Part shown: positions 34,383 to 41,978 of the stretch, one piece after another
Numbering within the stretch: position 1 is the stretch's first letter
Layout of the letters: each line of letters opens with the position of its first letter
Source of the DNA: Chryseobacterium formosum
GTDB taxonomy: Bacteria > Bacteroidota > Bacteroidia > Flavobacteriales > Weeksellaceae
DNA: 64,000 nt
Assembly: GCF_026460885.1 (NCBI RefSeq)
Contig: NZ_JAOVZW010000019.1
Coordinates: 91,817 to 155,816, forward strand
Direction: 5' to 3'
The notes under the pieces: model-generated
Told to the model about the DNA's origin: nothing
What the model saw: only the letters and a program-made list of their open reading frames with translations
Database searches by the model: none
Program-made: the position numbers and the translations under genes

Positions 34383-34922
34383 ATGGACAAAAATTTATTA
34401 AATCTATTTCATGATTCGTTCAATCATTTTTTAGAATCAAATTTAGATAATATATTAAATGGAGTAGCAGAAAGAAATCTGTGTGCAAGACTTGGATTAA
34501 ATTTTGAGTTTAATTTTCAAAAATATGGACTTGAAGGCTATTATGCAGATGCCGAGTACAATCGCAAACAAGGAGGAGAGGTAAAAACAATATTAGATAA
34601 CGAAACTGAAATTATACCAATTCAATGTGATTTAATAATCCATAGTAGAGGTGGAATAATTTCGAATGATAACTTAATTGCAATTGAAATGAAAAAATCA
34701 GGTCGACCAGAAGAAGAAAAAATAAAAGATCGAAAAAGACTTCGTGCTCTCACTAAAGAAAGCTACGATGACATTTGGTCAAATGATGGAATTACTCTTC
34801 CGGAACAGGTATGTGGATATGATATTGGAATTTATTTAATTTTAAATATAACAAAGAGATATTTTGATATTGAATATTATTTTAAAGGGAAGTATATTAC
34901 TAAAACGCAAAAGAATTTTTAA
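34383..34922 (+). CDS. PD-(D/E)XK nuclease-like protein, unknown function
   Basis: The 179-residue protein starts at the ATG at 34383, chosen because upstream codons overlap the CoA-transferase gene. It has a possible PD-(D/E)XK core: Glu30 in a helix, Asp83 in QCDLIIHSRG, and Glu102-Met-Lys104 in NLIAIEMKKS, spaced by a beta-hairpin. The C-terminal half is mixed alpha/beta, ending in YFDIEYYFKGKY. I do not recognise a named family. It sits between the CoA-transferase gene and hppD, with no methyltransferase or other restriction-type partner nearby. Confidence 0.7.
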   Translation: MDKNLLNLFHDSFNHFLESNLDNILNGVAERNLCARLGLNFEFNFQKYGLEGYYADAEYNRKQGGEVKTILDNETEIIPIQCDLIIHSRGGIISNDNLIAIEMKKSGRPEEEKIKDRKRLRALTKESYDDIWSNDGITLPEQVCGYDIGIYLILNITKRYFDIEYYFKGKYITKTQKNF

Positions 34923-35046
34923 TACAAGCACAATATTTCATTTGATTTTTTTATTAAAACTTTAACTAACAGTTGTTTGTTTCAATTTTAACATTATCGC
35001 AGAATTTTGTAATTTGCAACATCAATAAAAGTAAAAAACAGAAAAT

Positions 35047-36177
35047 ATGTCAACATTAACATTTGCCGAAAAAATTGCTCAGGCAGAGAATTTTTTGCCA
35101 ATCAACGGTACAGATTATATCGAGTTTTATGTGGGGAATGCAAAGCAGGCAGCTCATTATTACAAGACTGCATTCGGTTTTCAGTCGGTTGCATATGCCG
35201 GTCCTGAAACGGGTGTAAGAGATCGTGCATCATACGTTCTTCAGCAGGGAAAAATCAGATTAATCCTTACTACAGGTTTAAAATCTGATTCTCCAGTTAG
35301 TGAGCATGTAAAAAAACACGGTGATGGTGTTAAAATTTTGGCACTTTGGGTAGATGATGCGTATTCAGCATTTGAAGAAACTACAAAAAGAGGTGGGAAA
35401 CCATATTTAGAGCCTACAACTTTGACAGATGAGCACGGTGAAGTAAGAATGTCCGGAATTTATACTTACGGCGAAACGGTTCACATGTTCATCGAAAGAA
35501 AAAATTATACAGGAGCTTTCATGCCTGGTTACCAAAAATGGGAAAGTGATTACAAGCCTGAAGAAGCAGGACTTTTGTATGTTGACCACTGCGTAGGAAA
35601 TGTAGACTGGGACAGAATGATTCCAACTGTTGAGTGGTACGAAAAAGTAATGGGATTTGTAAACATTCTTTCTTTTGACGACAAACAAATTAACACAGAA
35701 TATTCTGCTTTGATGTCTAAAGTAATGTCAAACGGAAACGGTTTCGCAAAATTCCCGATCAACGAACCAGCAGAAGGTAAAAAGAAATCTCAGGTAGAAG
35801 AATATCTTGATTTCTATGAAGGTGAGGGTGTTCAGCACATTGCGGTTGCTACAAAAGACATTATTCACACTGTTACTGAGTTGAAAAAAAGAGGTGTAGA
35901 ATTCCTTTCTGCTCCACCAGAAGCTTATTATGAATTGGTTCCTGAAAGAGTGGGTCACATTGATGAAGATCTTAAAAAACTTCAGAGTTTAGGAATTTTA
36001 ATTGACCATGACGAAGAAGGTTATTTACTTCAGATCTTCACGAAACCAGTTGAAGACCGTCCTACTCTATTCTTCGAAATCATTGAAAGACATGGAGCTC
36101 AGAGTTTCGGAGCTGGTAATTTCAAAGCTTTATTTGAAGCTCTAGAAAGAGAACAGGAAAAAAGAGGGAATCTTTAA
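35047..36177 (+). CDS. hppD: 4-hydroxyphenylpyruvate dioxygenase
   Basis: The 376-residue non-heme iron enzyme converts 4-hydroxyphenylpyruvate to homogentisate. Two VOC-type domains are present. The Fe(II) ligands are His181 (VDHCVGNV), His264 (GVQHIAVAT) and Glu344 (LFFEIIERHG). The C-terminus GAQSFGAGNFKALFEALEREQEKRG is the usual lid helix. It precedes fahA by about 850 bp with one small secreted-protein gene between. The TAATTTGC sequence at about 35010 is an imperfect -7 element. Confidence 0.96.
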   Translation: MSTLTFAEKIAQAENFLPINGTDYIEFYVGNAKQAAHYYKTAFGFQSVAYAGPETGVRDRASYVLQQGKIRLILTTGLKSDSPVSEHVKKHGDGVKILALWVDDAYSAFEETTKRGGKPYLEPTTLTDEHGEVRMSGIYTYGETVHMFIERKNYTGAFMPGYQKWESDYKPEEAGLLYVDHCVGNVDWDRMIPTVEWYEKVMGFVNILSFDDKQINTEYSALMSKVMSNGNGFAKFPINEPAEGKKKSQVEEYLDFYEGEGVQHIAVATKDIIHTVTELKKRGVEFLSAPPEAYYELVPERVGHIDEDLKKLQSLGILIDHDEEGYLLQIFTKPVEDRPTLFFEIIERHGAQSFGAGNFKALFEALEREQEKRGNL

Positions 36178-36212
36178 TATTAAATAAATTACGAGATAAA
36201 ATTTGAATCTTT

Positions 36213-36349
36213 AAACCATTAAGTGGAATTAATTAGTTAAGATTTTTTAAGGAAATTTCTAAAGATATTGATTGAGCAAAGTGCTTAATTTTAGATTTAT
36301 CTAAATCTTAAAAATACTTAAAAACTAAAATATCTTAATGTTTTAAAAT
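36213..36349. repeat. Diverged intergenic repeat, copy 1
   Basis: Blocks AAACCATTAAG, GTTAAGATTTTTTAAGGAAA, AGTGCTTAATTTT, CTAAATCTTA and TCTTAATGTTTTAAAAT occur in the same order as in 52731-52862. The outer blocks are inverted (CCATTAAG and CTTAATG), so the element can fold. Confidence 0.6.
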
Positions 36350-36386
36350 CAATTCATTTTAATTATCTAACATTAAACAACACAGT

Positions 36387-36415
36387 TTTTGTCAGGACAA
36401 AAAATCCTGACAAAA
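36387..36415 (+). terminator. Hairpin with short T run, upstream of a secreted-protein gene
   Basis: TTTTGTCAGGA (36387-36397) pairs with TCCTGACAAAA (36405-36415), followed by CTTTTTA. It is only 20 bp before the ATG at 36436, and 210 bp after hppD. It may terminate hppD transcription or act as an attenuator in the leader of the next gene. Confidence 0.6.
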
Positions 36416-36435
36416 CTTTTTATAAACACAGGATT

Positions 36436-36915
36436 ATGACCAAATTTTTCAGCGGATTATTACTTATCGGAACCGTTTTTTTTGCCAATGCACAATACGG
36501 AACATTGAATGCTATTCTTACCAAATTGGAAGAAAGAAAAGGGATCAATCAAAATTTGAGTAATGTAAATATTGATGATAAAAAATTTGTTGTCATAAAA
36601 GATTTTCAGGATCACACTGAAAGAAATTTTATCGTTATAAAAGGTAAAAAAGCAACTTATGTTGAAGTATTCGACGATAAAGCGACAGGAGAAAGTACTT
36701 CAAACGTATTTTCAGGAGATATTGTTAGAAGCAGAAAAAACATTATTTCTCTAAGAGCCGATATGCTTGAAAATAAAAAAGTTCCTATTCCTGTAACCAA
36801 AACGCTTTTGCTGACAAGGCTTGATGACATTTTATATCTCATCGATATCAACAGCAAAGATCGATGGATTGATGAAACTTCTTTTTCAAAAATGAAAAAT
36901 TCGTCTAAAAAATAG
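36436..36915 (+). CDS. Secreted protein, unknown function
   Basis: The 159-residue product has a signal peptide (MTKFFSGLLLIGTVFFANAQ). The mature region (NAILTKLEERKGIN, then beta-strand-like KKFVVIKDFQDHTERNFIVIKGKKATYVEVFDD) has no motif I know. It lies between hppD and fahA but is spaced from both, so membership in the pathway is doubtful. Confidence 0.75.
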   Translation: MTKFFSGLLLIGTVFFANAQYGTLNAILTKLEERKGINQNLSNVNIDDKKFVVIKDFQDHTERNFIVIKGKKATYVEVFDDKATGESTSNVFSGDIVRSRKNIISLRADMLENKKVPIPVTKTLLLTRLDDILYLIDINSKDRWIDETSFSKMKNSSKK

Positions 36916-37024
36916 CTTTGTTTAAACACAAATAACACTGATATTTTTCACGAATAAACACAAGTTATTTATGACATCATTTGTAAACTTTGTGTTAAAA
37001 AAATCAAATTAAAAAATAAAAATT

Positions 37025-38272
37025 ATGAAATCATTTGTAGAATATAATTCAGATTCAGACTTTTCCATTCATAATATTCCGTTTGGAGTAGCGGTTTTTA
37101 ACAAAGAATTTATCGCTTGTTGCACGAGAATCGGAGATCAGATTATCGATTTGGCGACGTTGTATGATTTGGGCTTTTTTGAGGGAATAAAAGGTCTTGA
37201 AGACAACGTATTCGAAGCATACACTCTGAACGAATTTATAGAGCTTGAAAAACCAGTTACGAATGCAGTTCGTCTTAAACTTCAGGAATTACTTTTGGAA
37301 GGATCTATCTTGTCAAAAGATGAAAAAACCATTGAAGAAGCGTTCTACGATTTAGATCAGGTGAAAATGATGATGCCTGTTCATATCCCGAATTACACCG
37401 ACTTCTACAGCAGCATCGAGCATGCAACCAATGTTGGAAAAATGTTCAGAGATCCTGCAAATGCTTTACTTCCCAACTGGAAACATTTACCGGTAGGATA
37501 TCACGGTAGAGCTTCATCAATCGTAGTTTCGGGAACAGAAATTAACCGTCCAAAAGGTCAGACTAAACCTGCTGATGCAGACAAGCCACTTTTCGGTCCA
37601 TCAAAGCAATTGGATTTCGAACTGGAAATGGCTTTCATTCTGAATAAAAACACAGAAATGGGCGAAAGTATTTCTACCAAAGACGCTGAAGACGCGATTT
37701 TCGGGATGGTGATTTTCAACGATTGGTCAGCTAGAGATATTCAAGCGTGGGAATACGTTCCGCTAGGACCATTTTTGGCAAAAAATTTCGGCTCGTCGGT
37801 TTCTCCGTGGGTGGTAACTCTTGAGGCTTTAGAACCATTTAAAACCGCTTCACCCACACAAGATCCTGAAGTTTTAGATTATCTAAAATTTGAAGGCGAT
37901 AAAAATTACGATATCAATCTTGAAGTTTACTTGCAACCTGAAAACGGTGAAGAAAACCTAATTTCCGAAAGCAACTACAAACACATGTACTGGAACATGA
38001 CTCAGCAATTAGCTCATCACACCGTAAATGGTTGCAATGTTGAAGCGGGAGATATGTATGCAAGTGGAACAATTTCAGGAAGTGACCCAAAATCTTTCGG
38101 TTCTATGCTTGAATTAACATGGAGAGGTCAAAACCCAATCACTTTAAGCAACGGACAGGAAAGAAAATTTATTGATGATAATGATACTGTGACAATGAAA
38201 GCCTGGGCTGAAAAAGATGGGGTGAGAGTAGGTTTCGGGGAAGTTTCCGGGAAAATTATTCCTGCTAAATAA
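37025..38272 (+). CDS. fahA: Fumarylacetoacetase
   Basis: The 415-residue enzyme hydrolyses fumarylacetoacetate to fumarate and acetoacetate, the last step of tyrosine degradation. The N-terminal SH3-like domain (1-115) is followed by the catalytic domain. Asp126, Tyr128 and His133 in NYTDFYSSIEHATNVG fall at the same numbers as in the mouse enzyme, and Arg142 and the RPKGQTKPADADKPLFGPSKQLDFELEMAFIL region are present. A maleylacetoacetate isomerase gene was not seen in the window, so the isomerisation step must be encoded elsewhere or be non-enzymatic. Confidence 0.96.
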   Translation: MKSFVEYNSDSDFSIHNIPFGVAVFNKEFIACCTRIGDQIIDLATLYDLGFFEGIKGLEDNVFEAYTLNEFIELEKPVTNAVRLKLQELLLEGSILSKDEKTIEEAFYDLDQVKMMMPVHIPNYTDFYSSIEHATNVGKMFRDPANALLPNWKHLPVGYHGRASSIVVSGTEINRPKGQTKPADADKPLFGPSKQLDFELEMAFILNKNTEMGESISTKDAEDAIFGMVIFNDWSARDIQAWEYVPLGPFLAKNFGSSVSPWVVTLEALEPFKTASPTQDPEVLDYLKFEGDKNYDINLEVYLQPENGEENLISESNYKHMYWNMTQQLAHHTVNGCNVEAGDMYASGTISGSDPKSFGSMLELTWRGQNPITLSNGQERKFIDDNDTVTMKAWAEKDGVRVGFGEVSGKIIPAK

Positions 38273-38279
38273 TGACTTA

Positions 38280-38877
38280 ACCACAAAAGGCACAAAAGTT
38301 TTTTTTAAGAGTTTAAATTTAAAGCTTTTTAAAGTTCAAATAAGTTGTACGTAAATTATTAAAGAATTGTGATGATAACGCAATCATACTTAACAGATTT
38401 GACCTATAAAATTAATGGAGCCTGTATTGAAGTTCACAAGATTTTAGGTGCTGGTTTGCTTGAAAATGTTTATCATAAATGTTTGGAGGAAGAATTCAGA
38501 TTAAGAAACATTAATTTTAAATCTGAATTAAAAGTTCCTGTTATTTATAAAGGAAAAGAAATTAGTTGCGACTTTTTTTGTGATTTTTTAATTGAAGAAC
38601 AAATTATTCTAGAAATAAAATCCGTAACGGCAATCAATGAAATTCATCGTGCTCAAATCTTAAACTATATCAATTTAATGCAAAAACCCAAAGGCATTTT
38701 GGTCAATTTTAATGTGAAAAATTTATATCATCAAGGGCAGGAAACTTTTGTAAACAAACATTATGAGATGCTGTTATGATTACTAAAAATTTGGTATAGA
38801 TGTTATTCACACCACCTTTTTTGAACTTTAATAAATTAAAAATTATAACTCATAAAAGCTTTTGTGACTTTTGTGGT
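38280..38877. mobile_element. 598-bp element with long terminal inverted repeats carrying a GxxExxY gene
   Basis: The ends ACCACAAAAGGCACAAAAG (38280-38298) and, read on the other strand, ACCACAAAAGTCACAAAAG (38859-38877) match at 18 of 19 bases. Similarity continues inward for about 60 bp, including TTAAAGTTCAAA on both arms (near 38340 and near 38826). The only gene inside is the GxxExxY protein. There is no transposase, so mobility would need to be supplied in trans. Confidence 0.6.
38369..38779 (+). CDS. GxxExxY protein
   Basis: The 136-residue protein has the name-giving motif Gly29-Leu-Leu-Glu32-Asn-Val-Tyr35. The later part, CDFFCDFLIEEQIILEIKSV near residues 67-90, has a D...ExK arrangement like PD-(D/E)XK nucleases, to which the family is thought to be related. 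The C-terminal KPKGILVNFNVKNL is also conserved. The function is unknown. It lies inside an inverted-repeat-bounded element, between fahA and a flavin reductase-like gene. Confidence 0.9.
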   Translation: MMITQSYLTDLTYKINGACIEVHKILGAGLLENVYHKCLEEEFRLRNINFKSELKVPVIYKGKEISCDFFCDFLIEEQIILEIKSVTAINEIHRAQILNYINLMQKPKGILVNFNVKNLYHQGQETFVNKHYEMLL

Positions 38878-38889
38878 AAAATATAAAAC

Positions 38890-39711
38890 ATGAAAACAGT
38901 AATCCCATCAGAAATAACTCCTGTACAACTACAAACAATAATGCAAACAGCCGTTTCACCACGACCTATTGCATTGGCTTCAACGGTTGATAAAGACGGA
39001 AACAGTAATTTATCTCCGTTCAGTTTTTTTAATATGTTTAGTACGGTGCCACCGATTTTGATTTTTTCACCATCCAGAAGAGTTCGGGATAATACAACGA
39101 AGCATACGTTGGAAAATGTTTTAGAAACTTCTGAAGTAGTAATCGGGACAGTCAATTTTCCGATTGTGCAGCAGATTTCTTTGGCTTCTACAGAATATGG
39201 CGACGGAGTGAATGAATTTATCAAATCTGGTTTAACGATGAAAGATGCTGATTTGGTTAAGCCTAAATTAATTGCAGAATGCCCTGTCAATTTCGAATGT
39301 AAAGTTTTGGAAGTAAAATCTTTAGGAGATCAAGGAGGTGCAGGAAACTTGGTTATCTGTGAAGTTCATAAAATTCACATCAGAGAAGAATATTTGAATT
39401 CTGATGGAAATTTAGACCAAGCAAAATTGGATATGGTTGCCAGATTAGGTGGAAATTATTATTCAAGAAGCAATGAGAACAGTCTTTTTGAAGTTCCAAA
39501 ACCTTTGGTTACAAAAGGAATTGGCTTTGACCGACTTCCAGACGCTGTAAAACTCAGCAACGTCTTTACTGGAAACGATTTGGGAATGTTGGCAAATGTT
39601 GAGGTTTTGCCTTCAGAAGATTGTCATGATGATGAAAATATTCATTTGGAAGCTCAGAAGTTTTTGCTTGAAAGTAAAATTTCTGAAGCTTGGAAACTTC
39701 TGAGTAAATAA
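38890..39711 (+). CDS. Flavin reductase-like protein (FMN-binding split barrel)
   Basis: The 273-residue protein has an N-terminal flavin_reduct domain (about 20-190) with QTAVSPRPIALASTVDKDGNSNLSPFSFFNMFSTVPPIL-type FMN-binding sequence and a C-terminal extension of about 70 residues. Proteins of this type occur beside tyrosine-degradation genes in other Bacteroidota, but the substrate has not been established. It could have been in one operon with fahA before the 598-bp element came in. Confidence 0.85.
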   Translation: MKTVIPSEITPVQLQTIMQTAVSPRPIALASTVDKDGNSNLSPFSFFNMFSTVPPILIFSPSRRVRDNTTKHTLENVLETSEVVIGTVNFPIVQQISLASTEYGDGVNEFIKSGLTMKDADLVKPKLIAECPVNFECKVLEVKSLGDQGGAGNLVICEVHKIHIREEYLNSDGNLDQAKLDMVARLGGNYYSRSNENSLFEVPKPLVTKGIGFDRLPDAVKLSNVFTGNDLGMLANVEVLPSEDCHDDENIHLEAQKFLLESKISEAWKLLSK

Positions 39712-39727
39712 ACCAAATTATATTAAT

Positions 39728-39756
39728 AAAAGGAGTAAAAATTTTTCACTCCTTTT
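39728..39756. terminator. Bidirectional terminator between convergent genes
   Basis: AAAAGGAGT (39728-39736) pairs with ACTCCTTTT (39748-39756) between the flavin reductase-like gene and an alpha/beta hydrolase gene. Confidence 0.75.
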
Positions 39757-39757
39757 A

Positions 39758-40606
39758 TTATTCGTTTACTATTTTTTCGGTAATAAATTCAATACATTTT
39801 TTTATCACTTCATCCAAATCTTTTGGCAATTCTTTCCCTTCCCAAGGCTCTTTTGCTCCGAAAGTATGATTAGCGTTTTCTACAAAATACAATTCAGTAT
39901 TCGGATTTAAAAGATGAAGATGTTCTGCATTCTTTAAACTTACTGATTCATCATTTGTCCCGTGAATTATCAAAACATGAGCTTTAGCCATTTCCATCGA
40001 GCGCTCAACATCAAAACGATGATAATTGGTTTCAAAATCTTCAAAAAACTGGTAGTAGTGCGGCATCTGCTGTTTCGTCCTTCCGTTTTCGACATAATAA
40101 ACTCCTTCATTTTTCCAGTTTTCAAAAGCTTCATTTTTCGGAAATCGTTCTAAAGAATCAACACTTGCTAAAGTAATCAAACCATTAATTCTGATGTCTT
40201 CGCAGGTTTTAACAATCGAAATTCCGCCACCTCTACTATGACATATTAAAATGATTTTATTTTCATCAACTTTTTCTTTTTTAGAAAAATGATCAATCAC
40301 AACGTTTAAATCTGAAAGTTCTTTTGTGTAATTATTATTTCCGAAAGCTTCTAAATCCGCAAAATTATCCGGATCTTCAACTGTTGTTCCGTTGTGCGAA
40401 AAATTAAATTTAACAAAGAAAAAGCCAGCTTCGGCAAATTTTTCAGCCATTAAATTCCAAGCTCCCCAATCTTTGTAACCTTTGTAACCATGAACAAAAA
40501 TGACTAAGGGAAGTTTATTTTCTGTTTCAGGGTAAAATGCATCGGCAAGAAAATCTTTCGTTTCAGAATTTGAAAGGATGATATTTTGATCTTTAATAAT
40601 ATTCAT
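39758..40606 (-). CDS. Alpha/beta hydrolase (dienelactone hydrolase-like)
   Basis: The 282-residue protein has the HGYKGYKDWG oxyanion segment at residues 39-48, and the nucleophile elbow ICHSRGGG with Ser124. A candidate acid is Asp in IHGTNDESV and the catalytic His in NANHTFGAKEPW near residue 247. The substrate is unknown. It is the last gene of a short minus-strand unit behind a 43-codon gene and mvaD. Confidence 0.87.
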   Translation of the reverse strand: MNIIKDQNIILSNSETKDFLADAFYPETENKLPLVIFVHGYKGYKDWGAWNLMAEKFAEAGFFFVKFNFSHNGTTVEDPDNFADLEAFGNNNYTKELSDLNVVIDHFSKKEKVDENKIILICHSRGGGISIVKTCEDIRINGLITLASVDSLERFPKNEAFENWKNEGVYYVENGRTKQQMPHYYQFFEDFETNYHRFDVERSMEMAKAHVLIIHGTNDESVSLKNAEHLHLLNPNTELYFVENANHTFGAKEPWEGKELPKDLDEVIKKCIEFITEKIVNE

Positions 40607-40620
40607 ACTATCTTATTTAA

Positions 40621-40752
40621 TTACCAGTTTATCGTTCGATTTCTTCCCCATGTTCCTACAGATGTACCTTTGCTATAAGTTGTATTCATGCAAAGAATCA
40701 AGATAAAACCTATTAATAAACTGATGAGTAAAATTCTTTTTTTGTTTTTCAT
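40621..40752 (-). CDS. Small membrane peptide (43 residues)
   Basis: This short frame begins MKNKKRILLISLLIGFILIL and ends VGTWGRNRTINW, with one N-terminal hydrophobic helix and a polar tail. Its ATG begins one base after the mvaD stop codon on the same strand, so reinitiation or coupling is likely. I recognise no family. The typical positive-inside start, the hydrophobic helix and the tight spacing argue that it is a real gene, but no homologs were checked. Confidence 0.5.
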   Translation of the reverse strand: MKNKKRILLISLLIGFILILCMNTTYSKGTSVGTWGRNRTINW

Positions 40753-40753
40753 T

Positions 40754-41812
40754 TTAAAACTTCGTCACATCTTTCACTACTCCATTTTTCTGAGTGTGCT
40801 GCAATAATTCAGTTTCGATAAACGATTTTATCTGCTCTTCAGAACCATCATTCGGGAACAATAAATGTACATTTGCTCCTGCATCCAAAGTGAAGAATAA
40901 AGGTAAATTTGTTTCTTTTCTGAAATCCCAAATCTTATTGATGACTTCCAAAGTGCCTGTTTTCATTAAAATAAAAGCAGGATCGCTCATCATCATCATG
41001 GCGTGAAGCGTTAAAGCTTCGTGTTCTACCAACTTGATAAATTCTTCCATATTTCCTGATTTCAGAATTTCTTTCATCGGAACAAAATTTTCTCTTGCCT
41101 CCTGAAATCTTCTTTCAGCATACGGATTTGTGTTCATTAAACCATGACCAACCGTTGAAGAAACGCTTTTTACACCTTCATGAATCAGCAAAACCCAATC
41201 ATTAAAATCTTTAAAAACAGGATGAATTTCATCATCAGAATATTTTACGGCGAATAAATCTGAACTCCCTTCAACCTCATCAGATTTCCCCCAAACAACC
41301 AATCCATTGTACAAACTTCTACAAGCACTTCCGCTTCCTAATCTTGCCAGAAACGATGCTTTTCTTAATGATTCATCTTCTGAAGTCTTTCCTGAAAACT
41401 CTTCATCCAATGTCATCAGACATTTTGCAATTGCTCCGAAACCTGATGCAGAACTTGCAATTCCTGAGCTGTGAGGAAATGTATTTTCAGTTTTGATAAC
41501 GTATTTTCCTTTTAATATCCACGGTAAGTACTGCTCGATATTCTTGAAGTATTTTTCGATTTTTTCAGCAAATTTCACTTCTTCATTTCCTGAAAGGAAA
41601 GTCTGTACAGAAAATGGCTCGTTTGCAAAAAACTCCATTTCTGTATTGGTTTTACAGTGATTTAAAGTAAAACTGATACTTGGATTTGCCGGAATCTGAT
41701 CTTTGTATTTCCCCCAATATTTAATCAAAGCAATATTTGAGGGACAGCTTTCTGAAACTGTTTTATTTTGTATCGTAAAATTTTCTTTTCCTAAAAATTC
41801 GTTTGTTGTCAT
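40754..41812 (-). CDS. mvaD: Diphosphomevalonate decarboxylase
   Basis: The predicted 352-residue GHMP-family enzyme makes isopentenyl diphosphate from diphosphomevalonate with ATP. The start at 41812 gives MTTNEFLGKENF; an in-frame ATG 12 bp upstream is also possible. NIALIKYWGK near residue 26 and the phosphate-binding loop HSSGIASSASGFG (114-126) are diagnostic; the LDAGANVHLLF segment near the C-terminus matches the family. It indicates that isoprenoids come from the mevalonate route, as known for Flavobacteriia. Confidence 0.94.
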   Translation of the reverse strand: MTTNEFLGKENFTIQNKTVSESCPSNIALIKYWGKYKDQIPANPSISFTLNHCKTNTEMEFFANEPFSVQTFLSGNEEVKFAEKIEKYFKNIEQYLPWILKGKYVIKTENTFPHSSGIASSASGFGAIAKCLMTLDEEFSGKTSEDESLRKASFLARLGSGSACRSLYNGLVVWGKSDEVEGSSDLFAVKYSDDEIHPVFKDFNDWVLLIHEGVKSVSSTVGHGLMNTNPYAERRFQEARENFVPMKEILKSGNMEEFIKLVEHEALTLHAMMMMSDPAFILMKTGTLEVINKIWDFRKETNLPLFFTLDAGANVHLLFPNDGSEEQIKSFIETELLQHTQKNGVVKDVTKF

Positions 41813-41879
41813 AGTTAGTTTCAAATATAAACCTATTTTTCAATCCTAATCATTTTAATAGTTTAAGATATACAATGTT

Positions 41880-41942
41880 TGTCATTCCGTAGGAATTTAA
41901 ATTATTTTATCTTAAAACTGTTGAGATTCCTACGGAATGACA
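41880..41942. repeat. Perfect 17-bp inverted repeat with 29-bp loop
   Basis: TGTCATTCCGTAGGAAT (41880-41896) and its exact complement (41926-41942) lie between mvaD and the acyl-CoA ligase gene. No T run follows either arm, so it is not a standard terminator. It looks like a small dispersed palindrome or miniature element. Confidence 0.75.
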
Positions 41943-41978
41943 GACTAGTCGTGATTTATCTGAGATAATAAGTTCTAA

